Part shown: positions 59,530-64,000 of the stretch, one piece after another | Layout of the letters: each line of letters opens with the position of its first letter | Position numbering within the stretch: position 1 is the stretch's first letter | Source of the DNA: Ulota crispa | Taxonomy: Eukaryota > Streptophyta > Bryopsida > Orthotrichales > Orthotrichaceae | Assembly (NCBI GenBank): GCA_963920765.1 | Contig: OY987242.1 | Span: forward strand, 29,474,002 to 29,538,001 | Length of the DNA: 64,000 nt | Direction: 5' to 3' | Made by a program: the position numbers and the translations under genes | Notes under the pieces: model-generated | The model's input: only the letters and a program-made list of their open reading frames with translations | What the model was told of the DNA's origin: nothing | Database searches by the model: none

Positions 59530-60186
59530 TACTTAGAAGAATTAGCAGTTTTTGTAATCATTAAAATTTGAGATTTCAATTGACTACATAAGAAACCAAC
59601 ATATACATTTTCAAACAAGTCTCTTCAAGATTTCTATTATGGAGCTTTGTCATAAGTGCAAAAACATCTTCATTAGTGATCTTTAGACCTTGCTAACAAT
59701 GAGTTTCAAAGTTTGAATAAAAAAACTAGGATATCAGTTCATCAAGAGAGACTAGCATGTTCTAATCATCCAATCTATATATATTAGTGGACCCTTGTAC
59801 CCACTGTTTTGGCGGAGAGCCATCACAGGAGGAGGTCCTTGCAAAAATATTAACATGACCTTCCTCATAATCACCTTCTTCAAGCTTCTTCTCCTTTCCG
59901 TTACAATGAGCTTACTTGTACTATGCCTACCTACGCGCTTTGCTTCTTTCTCTAAGCGTCTACCACCTATTTCCGTGTATACCCCATCCCCAAAGACAAC
60001 CATAACCACCACATAACCATAGAAATAAGAATAACCGCCACATAACTGCCATTTAATCTTCTTGGAGCAACACTCAACTACCCAACTAATAGAGATTTTA
60101 TTCTATTACAGACACCCAACTACCCAACTAATAGAGATTTTATTCTATTATAGACACACAACTACCCAACTAATGAAACCAAGCCT
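59530..60186. other. Gene-free stretch with a 41-42 bp direct repeat
   Basis: The unit caactacccaactaatagag + attttattctatta occurs two and a half times at about 60077-60173. On the minus strand near 60200 a Helitron-like start (TCTATATTAATAATAGG) may begin. No gene is supported. Confidence 0.5.
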
Positions 60187-60377
60187 ATTATTAATATAGA
60201 TAGATATACATATATAGATATAGATATAGATATAGATATAGATATAGATATAGATATAGATAGATAGATAGATATAGATATAGATATAGATATAGATAGA
60301 TAGATAGACATAGATATAGATATAGATATAGATATAGATATAGATATAGATATAGATATAGATATATATATAGATAT

Positions 60378-60418
<41 letters not shown>
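60187..60418. repeat. GATA/TA microsatellite
   Basis: Runs of tatagatagata and atagatatagat patterns followed by (TA)n from about 60380 to 60414. Open frames across it are repeat artefacts. Confidence 0.95.
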
Positions 60419-60421
<3 letters not shown>

Positions 60422-60802
60422 TAGAATACATCTCAAAAGTGTCCTTGGTGGTAGTCCTTGTCAATTCTGTAACTAAGGACAACAAATCCGTAACCGAATT
60501 ATGAAGATGTGGGTGCATGGGGTTTCGTCACCGAATTGTGGGGATGTGAGTGCATGGGGTTTTGTAACCGAATTATGGGGATGGGAGGCATGGAGATAGG
60601 GGGCATGGGCATTAAGGGCACAGGGATGGGGGCACGGGCATGGCCGGTGCATTATGAATTTGAGATTTTCTATAGTATTGGGTTTCTCTATATTTCTCAA
60701 AATTTGAAATTTAAGAACAAAAAAAGGAGAGACCAAGGTAGGGAAAGAAGGGCAATTTGTGTGGAGGTCTGTTGGTACAACGGGAAGGAGGACTTGTATA
60801 TA
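60419..60802. other. Gene-free stretch
   Basis: Contains a direct repeat (gggtttcgtcaccgaattgt / gggttttgtaaccgaattat, at about 60519 and 60556) followed by G-rich ggcatgggg-type motifs to 60650. No gene is supported. Confidence 0.5.
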
Positions 60803-61286
60803 TCTATATTAATAAAGAATAGCCGTCAGTCAGTTAGGGCCTATCATATGATGGAGTTCAATCAATTAGGGTCGGGCATAAGTTAGGTTTGGGCATGACT
60901 AGGATCGAAAAGGTATAAATGGATAAAGTAAAATCACTTATGATTCTCTTTTATCTACTTCACTAGACGTTAACAAGTCACTGGCAAGTGCACCACAATT
61001 TTCTCTTGCCCAAAAGAGGGCATGAGGATAAGGGGGCACGGAGATAGGAGGGGATAAAGGGACACGAGGATATGAGGGCACGGGGATAAAGGGACACGGG
61101 GACAAGGGGGCACGGAGATAGGAGGGGATAAAGGGGCACGAGGATATGAGGGCACGGGGATAAAGGGACACGGGGACAAGGGGGCACGGGGATAGAGGGC
61201 ACGGCAAAATGGAGGCACAAGGATCAAGGAGCACGGTAATAGGGGGTGGGGGCATAAACCCGTCAGTATGTTGGGTAGTATACTAG
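60803..61286 (+). mobile_element. Non-autonomous Helitron-like element
   Basis: Begins A|TCTATATTAATAAAGAATAG and ends GGGTAGTATACTAG|T. That is the Helitron pattern: 5' TC, 3' CTRR, and insertion between A and T. An imperfect hairpin (cccgtcagtatgttggg) lies about 12 bases before the end. Its right half is a purine-rich minisatellite (units such as gggcacggggataaaggg) at 61010-61230. No replicase or helicase is encoded. It is homologous to 28229-28600 and to the next element. Confidence 0.75.
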
Positions 61287-61800
61287 TACATATATAATAG
61301 AAATACGGTTCAGTCAGTTATCAATGAGTTAGGGTCGGGCATGACTAGGATAGGGTCAGGCATGACTAGGAGAGGGCCGAGCATGACTAGGATTGGAAAT
61401 TCATAAATGGAATAAAGTAAAATCACCTATGGCTTCACTAGATGTTAACAACATGTCACTAGTAGTTGCACCGCCATTGGAAAATCACTTATGGCTTCAC
61501 TAGACGTTAACAGTAGGTTACTGGTAGTTGCACCGTCACTGGCAGTTGCACCGTCACTGGTAGTTGCACCGTCACTTGCAGTTGCACCACATCTTTCTCT
61601 TAGCCAAAAGAGGGCACGGGGATAGGAGGCAGGATGATAGGGGGCACGGGGATAGGGGATAGGAGACACATGGATAGGGAATAGGGGACATGGGGACATG
61701 GGGATAGGGGAGCGCACAAGGATAGGAGACACGGGGATAGGGAGCATAGGGATAAGGGGTGGGGGGCATAATCCCGTCGGTACGACGGGTAGTATACTTG
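61287..61800 (+). mobile_element. Second Helitron-like element, adjacent
   Basis: Shares gtcagttagg-like start, gggcatgactagga (three times), aaaatcacctatggcttcact and the 3' end with its neighbour. The terminal hairpin is perfect here (CCCGTCG GTA CGACGGG at 61773-61789), followed by tagtatacttg. The last four bases are CTTG, a departure from CTRR, and the 5' end is degraded. Internal repeats: gttgcaccgtcac(t/c)gg several times, and a G-rich minisatellite at 61600-61770. Confidence 0.65.
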
Positions 61801-62600
61801 TTTTAAGATAAGTGAGGAAAATTGCTTGCCAAAACTTGCAAACTTGTCACATCATTTTGTGAGATTCTACTTTCATAACAAAAAGATGTTTTGTGCCAAA
61901 TCAAGTACACCTCGGGTGATAATTGTTTGTACCTCTAAAAAACTCCTTGGTAGTGCATAATGTTATGTGCAAATGAAAATGCAAAATAAACATTGACAAC
62001 TCTACAAGCTTCCATATACAATGGTGCTTAGTTAGCATCAACCTTTGTAAAAGCTACAACTGGATAAGGTCACAACCCCACTCCCCTCTAGCTCTAAAGC
62101 ATGTATTATGAGCTTGGTTGAAGTCAAGTGCTTGCATATTATCAACATTTTCTTTTCATCAATGCCCATTTTGACTCATTAGTTAGAAAAGCATTTGATT
62201 GATGTACCAAAAACATTGGTTAAAAAGCACCTCCAAAGTTGTAACCCCTAGAACTAGGGAAAGTAATACAAATAGAGTGTTGTTTATGATCAATGCTTGG
62301 GTTTGGATAAGGTCAACACAAACATAGTTGTCAAACACACATCTAACCTTGTTTGTAACAATAAAACATATCAGACAGCTTTTCCTTACAAGATCAGAAG
62401 AGGATAAAAAGGTAACTTTATTGCCACACTTAACATAGAACTCTCATAGAATTATAACAAGAATCAATACTGAAAAGCTCTCAGACATGAATAAAACTTG
62501 CAGTGCCTCTGATGTACTACCCGCCTAGATCGTGTAAAACGCATTACATAAATAAAGCTTTTCCAATAATTGGTCAACTGCAATTTCAAAATGCATCCTA
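61801..62600. other. Intergenic, 3' flank of PheRS gene
   Basis: AT-rich. It includes the presumed 3' untranslated region of the minus-strand tRNA synthetase gene just below 62601. Nothing else is recognised. Confidence 0.45.
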
Positions 62601-63980
62601 CTACTTCATTCCTAGTCGGCATATGGGATTGGACTTGATAAGCCTCAAGTCCACCTGCAAAAATCAACCTCAATGTTGTTATTATTAACCATTAATCAAT
62701 AATCAGTTTTTTCTTCCTTTTTAATTTATCAAAAACAAGCTCTTTGTTTTCTAAAAACTACCTTGTTGCAAGAATAAAAATAAACTGAAGCAAATTTGCA
62801 GCCAATTTCACACAAAAAAATCTGACAAATGTAGCTAAGTTTGACAAGCTTCCTACTAGTTTTTTCTTATAGCTACAAAAAATTGTAGAAATCACAATTT
62901 TAGAATTCGAAGTTTTAGGACATGTAACAGTGTTTGGTTAAGTTCGAAAAAACGTCCCATTTGAGAGATTACTGGAATATAGAAATCTCACCTTATGACC
63001 AAAAAGATCACGAATGTTATCAATCCCGTACATTATCATCGTTGGCCTGAACAGAAAAAAAGCACATAACTGGTTTAATTACATGCAATTCCCCAATTTT
63101 GCACTTCACCAGCAGAAATTGTTTTGCAGATACATATGTGGATTTTGCAAAATCTTGGAGAAATCTAGCTAAGACTAATACCATTTTGTTCCTTGTTTTG
63201 GCCCATAATTCTCATATATTTGTTATTATAGGTTTTGTAGTTTTGAAGTTTCGACACTACAAAGGGCCAAGCGCATGATTAGAAGCCCAAAAGGAGTACC
63301 AAAATTATACACAACAAAGGTTAGTTCATTCAATTTTGAGACGTTGTAGATTTTCAAGCAAGAAAATAAAAATTTAACTAAATTATGACTATCGAAATAG
63401 AAGTTCATTGGTGAAGTTATGCTAATTTCATTATTTTTATTTGAAAAAACTGCTGCAAGTTTGTAAAAAACGTAGTAACTTGTACCTCTCCAACGACAAG
63501 CCCCAAGCAATGACTGACACATCCGCTGGTAAGCCCATTGGCTGGAGCATTTCAGGCCGGAACATGCCTGAGTTACCCACTTCCACCCATTTCTTCAGCC
63601 CCTCGTGATAACTACAAACACAAAAAAACATTAGAAATCTAGGTTATAGCCAAAAAAAGAAGCGAAAAATAAACATGAGTGCATCCTAAAGGAACTAAAA
63701 CACAAGATTCTTGACCATTTTACCTGAAAATCTCCATACTTGGTTCGGTATATGGATTATAGGCTGGCTTGAAACGCAGCTTTTTAATCCCTGCGGGAAA
63801 CAGATTGCAACAAAAACACTTAACAAAATGCTAAACATATCAAAAACCCAAAAAGTGAGCAGTAAATAATGAAAGTTACTAAACTCACTAATTGAAGGGA
63901 GAACTTACCAAGTCGAGCAAAAAACTCATTCAAAACACCGATGAGATCCCCAAGCGTGAGACCTCTGTCACATACAAGAC
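62601..63980 (-). CDS. Cytosolic phenylalanyl-tRNA synthetase alpha subunit, 3' part
   Basis: The alpha subunit carries the catalytic core of the heterotetrameric class II enzyme that attaches Phe to tRNA-Phe. Five exons are visible: 63980-63909, 63790-63724, 63611-63486, 63046-62992 and 62654-62601. All have GT-AG borders and matching phases; the 5' part lies beyond the window. Sequence marks in order: [20 protein letters not shown], then [20 protein letters not shown] (motif 2 region), [20 protein letters not shown], then [12 protein letters not shown] (motif 3 with its Arg), [13 protein letters not shown], and the terminal [17 protein letters not shown]. It is typical of the eukaryotic/archaeal type alpha subunit. 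No disruption is seen. Confidence 0.95.
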
Positions 63981-64000
63981 CTGCAGTATCAAACATGAAA

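Noticed and set aside
60162-60518. Ile/Tyr/Ser repeat protein of 118 residues
   Set aside because: Translation of a GATA/TA microsatellite.
60938-61255. Pro-rich proteins of 80-105 residues
   Set aside because: Translation of the G-rich minisatellite inside a Helitron-like element; all three frames are open.
1-64000. tRNA or rRNA genes
   Set aside because: No sequence with paired A and B boxes and a foldable cloverleaf, and no rRNA core motif, was seen by eye on either strand; a dedicated scan could still find one.

Overview
This looks like nuclear DNA of a green plant, probably a non-seed land plant, although the species cannot be read from the sequence. The reasons are GT-AG introns of plant size, an alpha-amylase with a plastid-type leader, a GW2/DA2-type RING E3 ligase, a plant-style ceramide synthase, an F-box protein with degenerate leucine-rich repeats, and many small inverted-repeat transposons. 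Most of the window is AT-rich, non-coding, repeat-derived DNA. Genes were assembled by hand from exons whose splice sites and phases agree.

Layout. 1-6 kb: internal exons of a clathrin light chain gene (+), with no first or last exon found, and two MITEs. 6.4-9.6 kb: a complete five-exon alpha-amylase gene (-), with a MITE in intron 1. 10.4-14 kb: a 1.1 kb foldback element, two MITEs and the first of many TTAA-flanked elements. 15.2-18.5 kb: an F-box/LRR gene (-), an unrecognised two-exon membrane protein (-) and a possible first exon (+). 19-29 kb: mostly repeats, with one isolated terminal exon and a coiled-coil relic. 30-33.2 kb: a ceramide synthase gene with broken frames (-) and a 48-codon microprotein gene resembling Brawnin/UQCC6 (-). 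34-38 kb: a complete eight-exon GW2/DA2-like RING gene (+). 38.8-54.9 kb: a dense cluster of TTAA-flanked elements, a second long foldback, a Mutator-type transposase scrap and a 24-bp satellite of about 52 units. 55.7-56.4 kb: a two-exon gene for a small basic protein (+). 57-62 kb: more TTAA elements, two Helitron-like elements carrying purine-rich minisatellites, and microsatellites. 62.6-64 kb: the 3' half of cytosolic phenylalanyl-tRNA synthetase alpha (-), running off the window.

The genes belong to unrelated housekeeping and regulatory functions; nothing suggests a pathway cluster. The most striking signal is a population of at least a dozen non-autonomous elements. They are bounded by a TTAA duplication (in one case TCAA on both sides) and have termini starting CCC(C/T)T(N)AANG. 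That is the architecture of piggyBac-type transposons, apparently amplified in a plant. Several copies are near-perfect palindromes, some are nested, and three sit in a row sharing single TTAA sites.
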